20,288 nt of DNA from Candidatus Cloacimonadota bacterium (GTDB taxonomy: Bacteria; Cloacimonadota; Cloacimonadia; Cloacimonadales; TCS61): contig JABIME010000355.1 of the NCBI GenBank assembly GCA_018654125.1, positions 1 to 20,288 on the forward strand, given 5' to 3'. Both the position numbers and the translations under genes were made by a program. Below the pieces are notes generated by a model. The model ran no database searches. It was not told the DNA's origin and was given only the letters and a program-made list of their open reading frames with translations. Shown one piece after another: positions 7,828-14,596 of this stretch (its first letter is position 1; each line of letters opens with the position of its first letter).

Positions 7828-8448
7828 TTGGGAAGTAATGAGAGAAAAGAGAGGGAACGCTTATTCAGGCAGAATATAATAATTTCTGCAGCAGAAAAAG
7901 TGTTTATGTCAAAAGGATTTGAAAATGCAACAATGGATGATATTGCAGTAGAAGCCGAATTCAGTAAGGGTGCACTTTATACATATTTTCAAAGTAAGAA
8001 TGAGTTATGTTTATCTATTGTTTTAAAAGGACTTAAGGTAATTACTTCTGAATTCGAGAAAGTAACTTCCAAGAAAACACTTAATTTAAACAAGATCGAA
8101 GTACTTTCATCAACCTTTCTTGAGTTCCACGATAAATATCCCAATTATATTTTTGCATTTTCAAATTATAAACAGCATAGAGCTGGATGCAAATTTGAGA
8201 GTCCTGTATTAGAATTTATAGATGAAGAAAATTTGCAGATCAGAGAGATGATCAAACAAATCATAAAAGACGGCAAAAAAGATAAAAGCATCAGATCGGA
8301 TGCTGATTCAGATAAACTGTCTTATATCCTATGGGGAGAACTTTCCGGTCTAATTCCCTACTTTCTTCAAGAGACAGAGAACACGAACCCCGTTGAGCTT
8401 TATAACTACACGATTCAATTAATTTGCGAAGCTATTAAAACAAAATAA
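7828..8448 (+). CDS. TetR/AcrR-family transcriptional regulator
   Basis: The 206-residue protein has an N-terminal TetR helix-turn-helix at about residues 16-62, with the family phrases ATMDDIAVEAEFSKGALYTY and FQSKNEL. The C-terminal ligand-binding domain is of unknown specificity. The start is TTG at 7828: TAGGAG (7816-7821) is six bases upstream, and no suitable in-frame ATG lies nearby. It is separated from the SQR-like gene by only 24 bases with no terminator, so it probably heads and controls that operon. The inducer could be a sulfur species, but nothing in the sequence shows this. Cys61 follows the DNA-binding domain and C176 equivalents were not examined structurally. Confidence 0.88.
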   Translation: MGSNERKERERLFRQNIIISAAEKVFMSKGFENATMDDIAVEAEFSKGALYTYFQSKNELCLSIVLKGLKVITSEFEKVTSKKTLNLNKIEVLSSTFLEFHDKYPNYIFAFSNYKQHRAGCKFESPVLEFIDEENLQIREMIKQIIKDGKKDKSIRSDADSDKLSYILWGELSGLIPYFLQETENTNPVELYNYTIQLICEAIKTK

Positions 8449-8472
8449 TAAAATATAATCTATGGAGAGTTA

Positions 8473-9705
8473 ATGAAAAAATTATTAATTTTAGGTGCTG
8501 GAACTGCCGGTACTATGATGGTAAATCATCTGAATAGAAAGTTGAATAAAAATGAGTGGAAGATTACTGTAGTTGATCAGCACAAAACACATTATTATCA
8601 ACCTGGTTTTCTTTTTATTCCATTTGATACTTACACAGAAAAAGATGTGATTAAAACTAAAAAACAATTTATTCCAAAAAGTGTAGAGTACATTGAAAAA
8701 GCAATTGAAGTTATAGAACACGATAAGAATAATGTAGTTCTAAAAGATGGAACAAATCTATCATATGATATTTTGATCATTGCTACAGGATCAAAAATCG
8801 TTCCTGATGAAGTTGATGGTTTAGCTGATGAAGGTTGGCATAAAAATGTTTTTGATTTTTATACAATTGAAGGTGCAACTGCTTTACGTGATAAACTCAA
8901 AACATGGGAAGGCGGAAAATTTATTGTTCATCTAACAGAAATGCCGATTAAATGTCCGGTTGCCCCGCTGGAATTCATCATGTTGGCTGATGCGTTCTTT
9001 CATAAGAAAGGGATTCGCGAAAAAGTTGAAATGACTTACATAACACCATTATCAGGAGCTTTTACAAAGCAGAACTGCTCTAATGTGCTTGGTTATCTCT
9101 TAGATGATAAGAAAATAAATATGGTCTCAGATTTTGATGTTGAACTTGTGAATGAACAAGAGAATTTCATTCAATCTTATGATGAGAAAAAAGTAAATTA
9201 TGATCTGTTGGTAACCATCCCAACAAATATGGGAGATGATGTTATTGAACGATCTGGACTTGGTGATGATCTCAATTTTGTTCCTACACACAAACATACT
9301 TTACAATCCAAGAAGAAAGAGAACATCTTTGTAATTGGAGATGCGACTGACCTACCAAGTTCAAAGGCTGGATCAGTAGCTCATTTCCAAGCAGAAGTTT
9401 TAACTAAGAACATAATGAAATTTATAAATGAGAAAGAACTAGTTCAAGAATTCGACGGACATGCGAATTGCTTTATTGAATCAGGTTTTGGTAAAGCTTT
9501 CTTAATAGATTTCAATTATGATGTAGAGCCAGTTGAGGGAACATTCCCTCTTCCTTTAGTAGGGCCTTTTTCATTGTTGAAGGAAACTAGAATTAATCAT
9601 ATAGGGAAGCTTGCGTTCAAATACATTTATTGGAATATGCTTCTTAAGGGATTGCCGATGCCGGGAATTACAACACAAATGAGTAAATTAGGAAAGAAAA
9701 TATAA
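8473..9705 (+). CDS. sqr: sulfide:quinone oxidoreductase-like FAD protein
   Basis: This flavoprotein probably oxidises sulfide to sulfane sulfur and reduces the quinone pool at the membrane. The 410 residues contain the FAD-binding GAGTAG (8-13), YYQPG (41-45) typical of SQR, ATGS (104-107), and the second FAD motif IFVIGDATDLPSSKAG (285-300) with D290. Candidate redox cysteines are C161 (in KCPVAPLE) and C333 (in HANCFIE), with C202 a third. The C-terminal stretch from about 370 (NHIGK, YIYWNMLLKG) is amphipathic and would contact the membrane. GGAGAG precedes the ATG. Genes for TusE- and DsrE2-type sulfur carriers follow, supporting sulfur chemistry. A related NADH dehydrogenase or flavocytochrome c role is less likely given the Cys pattern and neighbours. 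Confidence 0.82.
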   Translation: MKKLLILGAGTAGTMMVNHLNRKLNKNEWKITVVDQHKTHYYQPGFLFIPFDTYTEKDVIKTKKQFIPKSVEYIEKAIEVIEHDKNNVVLKDGTNLSYDILIIATGSKIVPDEVDGLADEGWHKNVFDFYTIEGATALRDKLKTWEGGKFIVHLTEMPIKCPVAPLEFIMLADAFFHKKGIREKVEMTYITPLSGAFTKQNCSNVLGYLLDDKKINMVSDFDVELVNEQENFIQSYDEKKVNYDLLVTIPTNMGDDVIERSGLGDDLNFVPTHKHTLQSKKKENIFVIGDATDLPSSKAGSVAHFQAEVLTKNIMKFINEKELVQEFDGHANCFIESGFGKAFLIDFNYDVEPVEGTFPLPLVGPFSLLKETRINHIGKLAFKYIYWNMLLKGLPMPGITTQMSKLGKKI

Positions 9706-9713
9706 AAAAATAA

Positions 9714-9752
9714 AGACGGTTTGCAAAAGCAAACCGACTCTTAAGAGGAGAG
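9714..9752 (+). repeat. hairpin-plus-Shine-Dalgarno leader element, copy 1 (before tusE)
   Basis: A perfect 8-bp stem CGGTTTGC (9717-9724) / GCAAACCG (9729-9736) with an AAAA loop is followed by ACTCTTAAG and the Shine-Dalgarno AGGAGAG, six bases from the tusE ATG. Two related copies occur in the same orientation to their gene at 12732-12808. There is no T tract, so it is not a terminator. A role in mRNA processing, stability or translation is inference. Confidence 0.6.
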
Positions 9753-9756
9753 AATC

Positions 9757-10074
9757 ATGGCAACAAAAGAAATTGCAGGAAGCATGGTAGATGTTAATGA
9801 AGAAGGATTCCTTACTGATTTTGGTCAGTGGAATGAAGCGATTGCAGAAGTTATTGCAGCTGAAGAAGGTATCGAAGAGATGAGTGATCGACATTGGGAA
9901 GTCATCAAGCACCTTCAGGATTATTACAAAGAGAATGGAGCTTTACCTTCAATTAGAAAAATGAAGAAATCTGGTGTTGTTGATACAAAAGAATTATACA
10001 CACTTTTCCCGGGTGGACCACTTAAAAAATCATCCAGAATTGCTGGATTGAAAAAACCTGAAAGCTGCATCTAA
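9757..10074 (+). CDS. tusE: TusE/DsrC-family sulfur carrier with only the C-terminal cysteine
   Basis: Members of the DsrC/TusE family carry sulfur on a cysteine in a flexible C-terminal arm. The 105-residue protein has the family phrases NEEGFLTDFGQWNEAIA (14-30), IEEMSDRHWEVIK (39-51), LFPGGP (83-88) and a C-terminal arm ending PESCI. C104 is the conserved penultimate cysteine (CysA). The second cysteine of true DsrC (CysB, 11 residues upstream) is Ser93 here. It is therefore TusE-like and cannot form the intramolecular disulfide used with dissimilatory sulfite reductase; no dsrAB is in the window. AGGAGAG gives a strong ribosome site. The location between the SQR-like gene and dsrE2 suggests a persulfide-transfer role rather than only tRNA thiolation. 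Confidence 0.9.
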   Translation: MATKEIAGSMVDVNEEGFLTDFGQWNEAIAEVIAAEEGIEEMSDRHWEVIKHLQDYYKENGALPSIRKMKKSGVVDTKELYTLFPGGPLKKSSRIAGLKKPESCI

Positions 10075-10088
10075 ATAAGGAGAATATT

Positions 10089-10598
10089 ATGGAAAATGGA
10101 AAGATCAAAAAAGTATCGATAATATGTGCAAAAGGTGGATTAGATGAAGTTTATCCAGCATTAATAATGGCAAATGGTGCCAGAATGGAAGGGATTGAAG
10201 CTTCTATATTTTTCACTTTCTTCGGACTCAATGCAATAATGAAAAAAATGGTTAAAAAATTAAAAGTTGCTACAGTTGGAAATCCTTCATTAAACTTAGC
10301 TATGCCAATGATGAAATTCCCAATAACTGCTCCATTTCCAACCTGGATGGGTGCTATCCCCGGTGTTTCTCCCATGGCTACAATGATGATGAAAAAAGAG
10401 ATGGAAGATCTGGATATACCACCTGTAGATGAATTTCTAGAAATGATTTCTGATGCTGGAGGAAAGATCTATGCCTGTAAATTGGCAATGGATATGTTCA
10501 AACTAACCAAAGATGATCTGGTTGACCAAGTTGAAGAAGTACTAACTGTAGGTCAATTTTATGAAAAATCTGCAGGAGCTTCAATAATTTTCACTTAA
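10089..10598 (+). CDS. dsrE2: DsrE2-family (DsrE/DsrF/DrsH-like) sulfurtransferase protein
   Basis: DsrE2 proteins are small sulfur-trafficking proteins often found near SQR, TusA or DsrC-type genes. The 169-residue product has the family phrases KGGLDEVYPALIMANGA (15-31), FFTFFGLNAI (41-50) and GGKIYACKLAMDMF (124-137). C130 is the conserved, probably sulfur-bearing cysteine, and C13 is a second one. The stretch at about 70-100 is rich in Met, Pro and Gly and is moderately hydrophobic, which fits the loose membrane association suggested for the family. AAGGAG lies seven bases before the ATG. It starts 14 bases after tusE and clearly belongs to the same transcript. Confidence 0.88.
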   Translation: MENGKIKKVSIICAKGGLDEVYPALIMANGARMEGIEASIFFTFFGLNAIMKKMVKKLKVATVGNPSLNLAMPMMKFPITAPFPTWMGAIPGVSPMATMMMKKEMEDLDIPPVDEFLEMISDAGGKIYACKLAMDMFKLTKDDLVDQVEEVLTVGQFYEKSAGASIIFT

Positions 10599-10671
10599 TT
10601 TATTGACGTGAATTTTAGATTCAAAAAAATTTCATTTTAATACGTTAATATAAATTAGGAGAGTAGAAAAC

Positions 10672-11538
10672 GTGAAAAAAGTATTGGTATTATTTATAAT
10701 TTCATTATTATTTGTTGGCTCAATTTATGCAGAGAAAATTCGAATTGTAACTCCATATTTGGGAACTATTAATAATGACATGAGCAGAACAATGGAACAT
10801 GGTGATCAATCATTTGATCTAGAATTCAATGATGATTCACTATTTAAAGGACTCTATTTTCAATGCATAGACACTGACAAGTATCAATGGAACGCATTTG
10901 TATACAATTCTGAGGATCTGAATTACAGCAGTTTATGGGGAACTCATTTCATTTTTGATTATTACTTAGGTGTTAAAGAAAACAGTAAATATGTTATTGG
11001 TGCAGGAATTGAATATTTGAAAATGAGTACAGATGCTGATTCTCTTTCATTTGATACTGGTGCGCCACCTCCAGCTCCACAAACTTCAGCAATAAATGAT
11101 TTTGGTTTATCACAAAATATTATTGCTCCATTTATTCGTGGAGGAAAATATTTCTATCTTGGCAGTGATAAAATCAAATACTCATTCATGCCTTGGGTAG
11201 GAGCAGAAGCGGATGTTATTAAAGGAGATATTGATTTTGTCATACCTCCAATGGGTCCATATATTCCTGAGATCTCCATTAAAGATAACGTTGATGATGA
11301 TACTTTCTATGCATTAGCAGGATTAAATTTCAAAGCTACATTCTATCATTTTATAGATCTGAAATTGAAATATCATTGTAAAGTTGATCTTCAAGAAAGC
11401 GATACTTATGATATTGCTTCAGGAATGTTGAATATTTATTTCAATAGAAGTTGGGGAATTTCATATCGAACTAAATATATGAAAAGTGCTGAAATGGAAA
11501 ATTTCTATCATATAGGTGGAATAGTTTACGCATTTTAG
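10672..11538 (+). CDS. secreted, probable outer-membrane beta-barrel protein of unknown function
   Basis: I do not recognise a named family. The 288-residue product begins with a clear signal peptide (about 1-20, ending SIYA before EKIR). It then shows alternating hydrophobic and polar stretches rich in Tyr, Phe and Gly and ends in Phe (GGIVYAF), which is typical of outer-membrane barrels. A loop at about 124-137 is Pro-rich. The start is GTG at 10672, with TTAGGAGAG at 10655-10663; the reading MKKVLVLF fits a signal peptide start. The 73-base gap after dsrE2 has no terminator, so it may be co-transcribed with the sulfur genes, perhaps as a porin or channel; that is speculation. Confidence 0.7.
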   Translation: MKKVLVLFIISLLFVGSIYAEKIRIVTPYLGTINNDMSRTMEHGDQSFDLEFNDDSLFKGLYFQCIDTDKYQWNAFVYNSEDLNYSSLWGTHFIFDYYLGVKENSKYVIGAGIEYLKMSTDADSLSFDTGAPPPAPQTSAINDFGLSQNIIAPFIRGGKYFYLGSDKIKYSFMPWVGAEADVIKGDIDFVIPPMGPYIPEISIKDNVDDDTFYALAGLNFKATFYHFIDLKLKYHCKVDLQESDTYDIASGMLNIYFNRSWGISYRTKYMKSAEMENFYHIGGIVYAF

Positions 11539-11562
11539 AATTGAAGTAATTTAAGATACTTT

Positions 11563-11597
11563 GAGCCAAGTTTGTAAATTATAACTTGGCTCTTTTT
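11563..11597 (+). terminator. intrinsic terminator after the outer-membrane protein gene
   Basis: A 10-bp stem GAGCCAAGTT (11563-11572) / AACTTGGCTC (11583-11592) is followed by five T residues (11593-11597). It lies between two convergent genes and fits the plus-strand unit best, since no T run follows it on the minus strand. Confidence 0.85.
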
Positions 11598-12068
11598 CTA
11601 TTTGGAAATTAATTTTTTAGAGCCTAACAATAATAGAGATATAATTCCTAAAGATAATCCTACTATCACGCCCAGATCAATTATTCCTCGCCAAGGTTGT
11701 ACAATTTTTGAAGCACTAACCAAAAATGAAATAATGAATAATATCATCAAATAAGAAATTATCATTCTTTTTTTTGGAGCCTTAAAAAAGCCCATGCAAT
11801 AAAGAGGAGCTAATAATTTATCTATCAAATTCCCATTACTGATTATTTGTTCAGAACGAACTATTACTCTCGGCACAAATCCTCTATGAAGTGCGAAATA
11901 TCCTTTCCCAACGATCATTACTATTAAGTAGGCTGCCAATACAGTCCAATTTAAAGCAGAAAACTCTAAGGACATACTTTCTTTAACGTGTGGGTACAAA
12001 CGATAAATAGCACTGGAGAAAATTGCAATAACTCCTCCAATGCTATATATATAAATAAGTTTTTTCAT
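11598..12068 (-). CDS. small four-helix membrane protein, last gene of the 12-TM operon
   Basis: The 156-residue product has four hydrophobic helices (about 4-23, 39-60, 100-119, 125-149). Between helices two and three is a basic loop with RGFVPRVIVRS and LLAPLYCMGFF. A QPWRGIIDLG segment begins the last helix. The strongly patterned basic and Trp/Pro loops look like those of a conserved family, but I cannot name it. It starts 23 bases after the stop of the seven-helix gene and lacks an obvious Shine-Dalgarno, so its translation may depend on the upstream gene. Its position in the operon suggests an accessory or assembly factor for the 12-TM protein. Confidence 0.75.
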   Translation of the reverse strand: MKKLIYIYSIGGVIAIFSSAIYRLYPHVKESMSLEFSALNWTVLAAYLIVMIVGKGYFALHRGFVPRVIVRSEQIISNGNLIDKLLAPLYCMGFFKAPKKRMIISYLMILFIISFLVSASKIVQPWRGIIDLGVIVGLSLGIISLLLLGSKKLISK

Positions 12069-12091
12069 TAATCTACGATTTTGTTATAAAT

Positions 12092-12727
12092 CTATTCTCC
12101 CTTCGTAAGCCCGAGTGCAAAGAATAGAGCTGTAAGGAAAAGAAGTGGAGCTAGAATTGTAAGAACAACCAGTGGTGAGAAGAATAACAATTGTCCGCCA
12201 TTTTTTATGAAGGCAAGTGCGATTCCACCTAGTCCGATGAGTGTTCCACCAATTGTAACATTGATAAATCCAGGTTTAACTTTACCAGCTTTAACAGCCA
12301 TAATAGGTACGAAGAAAATTGTTAGACCGGCAATTGCATGGAAAAATGGAAGTGCGATACTTCCTTTACACATTACCTGTCCGATCTTAGCAACTGCTAT
12401 CCAGATGAGTCCGATAGTTAAAACAATAAGATAAAGTTTAAACTTTGCTGGATAAAACTTCTTGATAAGCCCTAAAGCTAATCCGAATGGGATCAATCCA
12501 GCTACTATTGCCACAAATGGTGAAAGTAGTGAATCCCAATTTGTAAAAATAAGAATTAAACCTGCAACTAATAGAACAGCAAATGACATTATGAAGAAAA
12601 TATTTTCTGTTTCTGCCTTTGCCTTTTGCTTTTTGAAAAGTACGAATAACATGTAAATTGCTACGATTCCTGTTGCCAACAAAATTCCACGATCCAACAT
12701 GGTCATGGCCTTAATTGTTTCATACAT
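12092..12727 (-). CDS. seven-helix membrane protein of unknown function
   Basis: The 211-residue product is almost entirely hydrophobic, with about seven helices (12-30, 43-61, 68-88, 97-116, 125-146, 153-173, 183-207). The only His, H130 in PFFHAIAG, and the only Cys, C120, lie at or near helix five. Seven helices and position next to a subunit-I-like gene and ctaB recall oxidase subunit III, but I see no subunit III motif, so this is only a suggestion. AAAGGAGAG sits six bases before the ATG and is preceded by two tandem copies of the hairpin element, giving this gene an unusual leader inside the operon. Confidence 0.75.
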   Translation of the reverse strand: MYETIKAMTMLDRGILLATGIVAIYMLFVLFKKQKAKAETENIFFIMSFAVLLVAGLILIFTNWDSLLSPFVAIVAGLIPFGLALGLIKKFYPAKFKLYLIVLTIGLIWIAVAKIGQVMCKGSIALPFFHAIAGLTIFFVPIMAVKAGKVKPGFINVTIGGTLIGLGGIALAFIKNGGQLLFFSPLVVLTILAPLLFLTALFFALGLTKGE

Positions 12728-12731
12728 TTTT

Positions 12732-12768
12732 CTCTCCTTTTAAGAATCGGCTTGCTTGCAAACGATTC
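12732..12768 (-). repeat. hairpin-plus-Shine-Dalgarno leader element, copy 2
   Basis: Reading toward the downstream gene, GAATCGTTTGCAA is followed by GCAAGCCGATTCTTAA and then AAGGAGAG. The arms GAATCG/CGATTC pair fully, with an inner TTGC/GCAA stem. It matches copy 1 before tusE in order, sequence and a six-base distance to the ATG. One pair that is T-A in copy 1 is T-G here, which keeps pairing possible as wobble. Confidence 0.6.
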
Positions 12769-12777
12769 AGTTTTTTT

Positions 12778-12808
12778 TAAGAATCGGCTTGCTCTTGCAA
12801 ACGATCTC
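12778..12808 (-). repeat. hairpin leader element, copy 3 (tandem with copy 2)
   Basis: This is a second, directly repeated copy 5' to copy 2 on the minus strand, reading GATCGTTTGCAA, GA, then GCAAGCCGATTCTTA. Its outer arms GATCG/CGATC and inner TTGC/GCAA pair. It lacks its own Shine-Dalgarno: an A-rich spacer joins it to copy 2. Confidence 0.6.
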
Positions 12809-12837
12809 TTTGTTTTATAATTAGGCTTCTGCCTTCA

Positions 12838-13692
12838 TTATTTCATCATCATAATTATCATTGCAATAACCATATACAATGATGCGAACTTGAATAAATA
12901 AAAATTTGCTCTTTCGGAAGGTTTGAAAATAATTATCAGCGAAGTTGCAATTAAAACAACACTTCCAAAAAGCAGTATCACAATTCCTGTTTTCGAGATT
13001 TCCAGCATCACACAAATATATAAAAAAATAAGAACAGCAATGATGTTTGCAGTTGTTATAAAGTATCTGGTTCTGGTAAATCCAAATTTATTAGGAATAG
13101 TTGGAACTCCTGCAATTTTATAATCCTCTGAGTGATTCATTGCCAATGAAAGTATGTGGGTTGGAATCCAAAACAATATCCCGAGTGACATTAAAATTCC
13201 AATTAGGTCAATGCTTCCCGTTGCCAAAACTCTTCCTGCCAAAATCGGCATTCCTCCAGCTAAACCACCAAAAATTATTGATAAAGCAGATCTTCTTTTG
13301 AGCCATAAAGTATAAATTATGTAGTTAAAGAAAACCCCAAAAGCAACAATTAGGCTGTATAATGGCTGAATCCAATAGGAAATAATCATGCCAATAATTA
13401 TCAATAACCATCCAAAAATAAGCGCTTTTTTAGATGTAAGAATCCCTTTGGGAATCGGACGATTCTTAGTGCGGTTCATCTTTGCATCAATATCTTCATC
13501 AAAAGACATATTCAGTGCAGTTGCACCACCTATTGCTAACACCATTCCAACCATTGCCAGAATAACTAATTCAACAGACAATTGTCCCGATGATGCCAAA
13601 TAACCAGCAATCGAAGTAAACAGTAAAAGCCCTGTTTGAGGAGTTTTAAGAAGCTTAATGTAAAATTTGATCACTCTCAACACTCTCTTCAT
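12838..13692 (-). CDS. ctaB: UbiA-superfamily prenyltransferase, CtaB/CyoE-like (protoheme IX farnesyltransferase)
   Basis: CtaB attaches a farnesyl group to heme b to make heme O, a cofactor of many heme-copper oxidases. The 284-residue membrane protein has about nine helices. The first prenyl-diphosphate motif is N61-x3-D65-x3-D69 followed by MNRTKNRP (72-79). The second region is IPTHILSLAMNHSEDYKIAG (176-195), followed by VPTIP. YTLWLKRRSALSIIFGGLAG (127-146) matches CtaB, in which KRR is typical. It overlaps the lipoprotein gene by 38 bp. The IPTH variant (rather than PPHF) and the small size put it in a divergent branch, so another aromatic or heme prenylation is possible. Adjacency to the oxidase-like gene supports a heme substrate. 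Confidence 0.82.
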   Translation of the reverse strand: MKRVLRVIKFYIKLLKTPQTGLLLFTSIAGYLASSGQLSVELVILAMVGMVLAIGGATALNMSFDEDIDAKMNRTKNRPIPKGILTSKKALIFGWLLIIIGMIISYWIQPLYSLIVAFGVFFNYIIYTLWLKRRSALSIIFGGLAGGMPILAGRVLATGSIDLIGILMSLGILFWIPTHILSLAMNHSEDYKIAGVPTIPNKFGFTRTRYFITTANIIAVLIFLYICVMLEISKTGIVILLFGSVVLIATSLIIIFKPSERANFYLFKFASLYMVIAMIIMMMK

Positions 13693-14596
13693 CTACTTTT
13701 CGCGTACAGCGGAATCCAACTTGGAAACTGCAGTATTCCGGAACTGAAGAATTTTCTGTAAATGAACGTAGATTGTAACCATACTCCATGAAGCTTCCAC
13801 CATATATTAATCTCAGATGACTTCCATGTTGAACTGTCCCAATCCATTCAGCTACATTTCCTGCCATATCATAGCAGCCATAAACGCTTTTGTTATTTCT
13901 TGTTTGAAAATCTCCGTGTTTTTCACCATTGTAAAATCCAACAGGTGTTGCAGCATTCTCATGATCGAAAGGATCTTTGCTGTGATGATAGTTGGCAATA
14001 TCTGGTGTTGGCTCTTCGAAACCCCAAGGGAAAGTTCTGTTATCACCACCACGTGCAGCTTTTTCCCATTCTTCTAAAGATGCCAAATTATATCGGTAAT
14101 ATAAAGAATACGCATTTGCACCAAACCAGCTAACATAAGCCACTGGAAATTTCCCGTACCCTTCTCTAACCGAGAAAATCCCATCATCGTATTTCATGCG
14201 GCATTTAATACCATTCAAATTATAATAGATGTAATTTCCTTCAAGGATCTCAAATTCATGACGCATTTTATGGAATGCATCACCTTTATAAGAACCTTTT
14301 ATAAAACCATCTTCAATTTCGATTAGGTTTTCTTTTATAGCAGAATTAAGATATTCAGCATATTGTGAATAAGTAACTTCAGTAACCATAATTTCATAAT
14401 CGTAAGGAACTTCATTTTCATTCTCATTCAAGCCGGAAATGAATTCTCCTTTTTCTACAAGAACCCAATCATTTTCATTAACGGTTAAATTCATGGAAAC
14501 TGTATCAGGATGTATATCTTCTGGGATTTCACTACAACTTATCATTAGAAATAGACCCGTAATTATTATAGAGATATTTATTATTATTTTCATCAT
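13655..14596 (-). CDS. SUMF1/formylglycine-generating-enzyme-fold lipoprotein
   Basis: The 313-residue product has a lipoprotein signal with lipobox LMIS-C21, so it should be lipid-anchored outside the cytoplasm. Residues about 43-299 form a SUMF1 (FGE-sulfatase) domain: EVTYSQYAEYLN (73-84), FPVAYVSWFGANAYSLY (150-166), LASLEEWEKAARGG (171-184), FPWG (189-192), YDMAGNVAEWIG (242-253), YGGSF (265-269) and GFRC (294-297). The cysteine pair that catalyses oxidation in true formylglycine-generating enzymes is not seen around GGSF...LRSF, so a structural or binding role is more likely. Its ATG directly follows the stop of the 12-TM gene, with GGGGAG inside that gene. I infer it is an extracytoplasmic subunit or assembly factor. 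Confidence 0.85.
   Translation of the reverse strand: MMKIIINISIIITGLFLMISCSEIPEDIHPDTVSMNLTVNENDWVLVEKGEFISGLNENENEVPYDYEIMVTEVTYSQYAEYLNSAIKENLIEIEDGFIKGSYKGDAFHKMRHEFEILEGNYIYYNLNGIKCRMKYDDGIFSVREGYGKFPVAYVSWFGANAYSLYYRYNLASLEEWEKAARGGDNRTFPWGFEEPTPDIANYHHSKDPFDHENAATPVGFYNGEKHGDFQTRNNKSVYGCYDMAGNVAEWIGTVQHGSHLRLIYGGSFMEYGYNLRSFTENSSVPEYCSFQVGFRCTRKVDEESVESDQILH

Noticed and set aside
9757..10074. True DsrC of the dissimilatory sulfite reductase pathway
   Set aside because: The second arm cysteine is Ser93 and no dsrAB genes are in the window.
10603..10608. TTGACG as a -35 box for the outer-membrane protein gene
   Set aside because: No acceptable -10 lies 16-18 bases downstream, and there is no terminator after dsrE2 that would require a new promoter.
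12741..12778. Hairpin followed by eight T residues, read as a plus-strand terminator
   Set aside because: No plus-strand gene ends there. The same element recurs in the other orientation before tusE, so it fits a leader element of the minus-strand gene better.
12821..13015. Cys-rich minus-strand ORF inside ctaB
   Set aside because: It lies in another frame of the well-supported ctaB gene, whose motifs continue through this region, and it has no ribosome site or recognisable feature.
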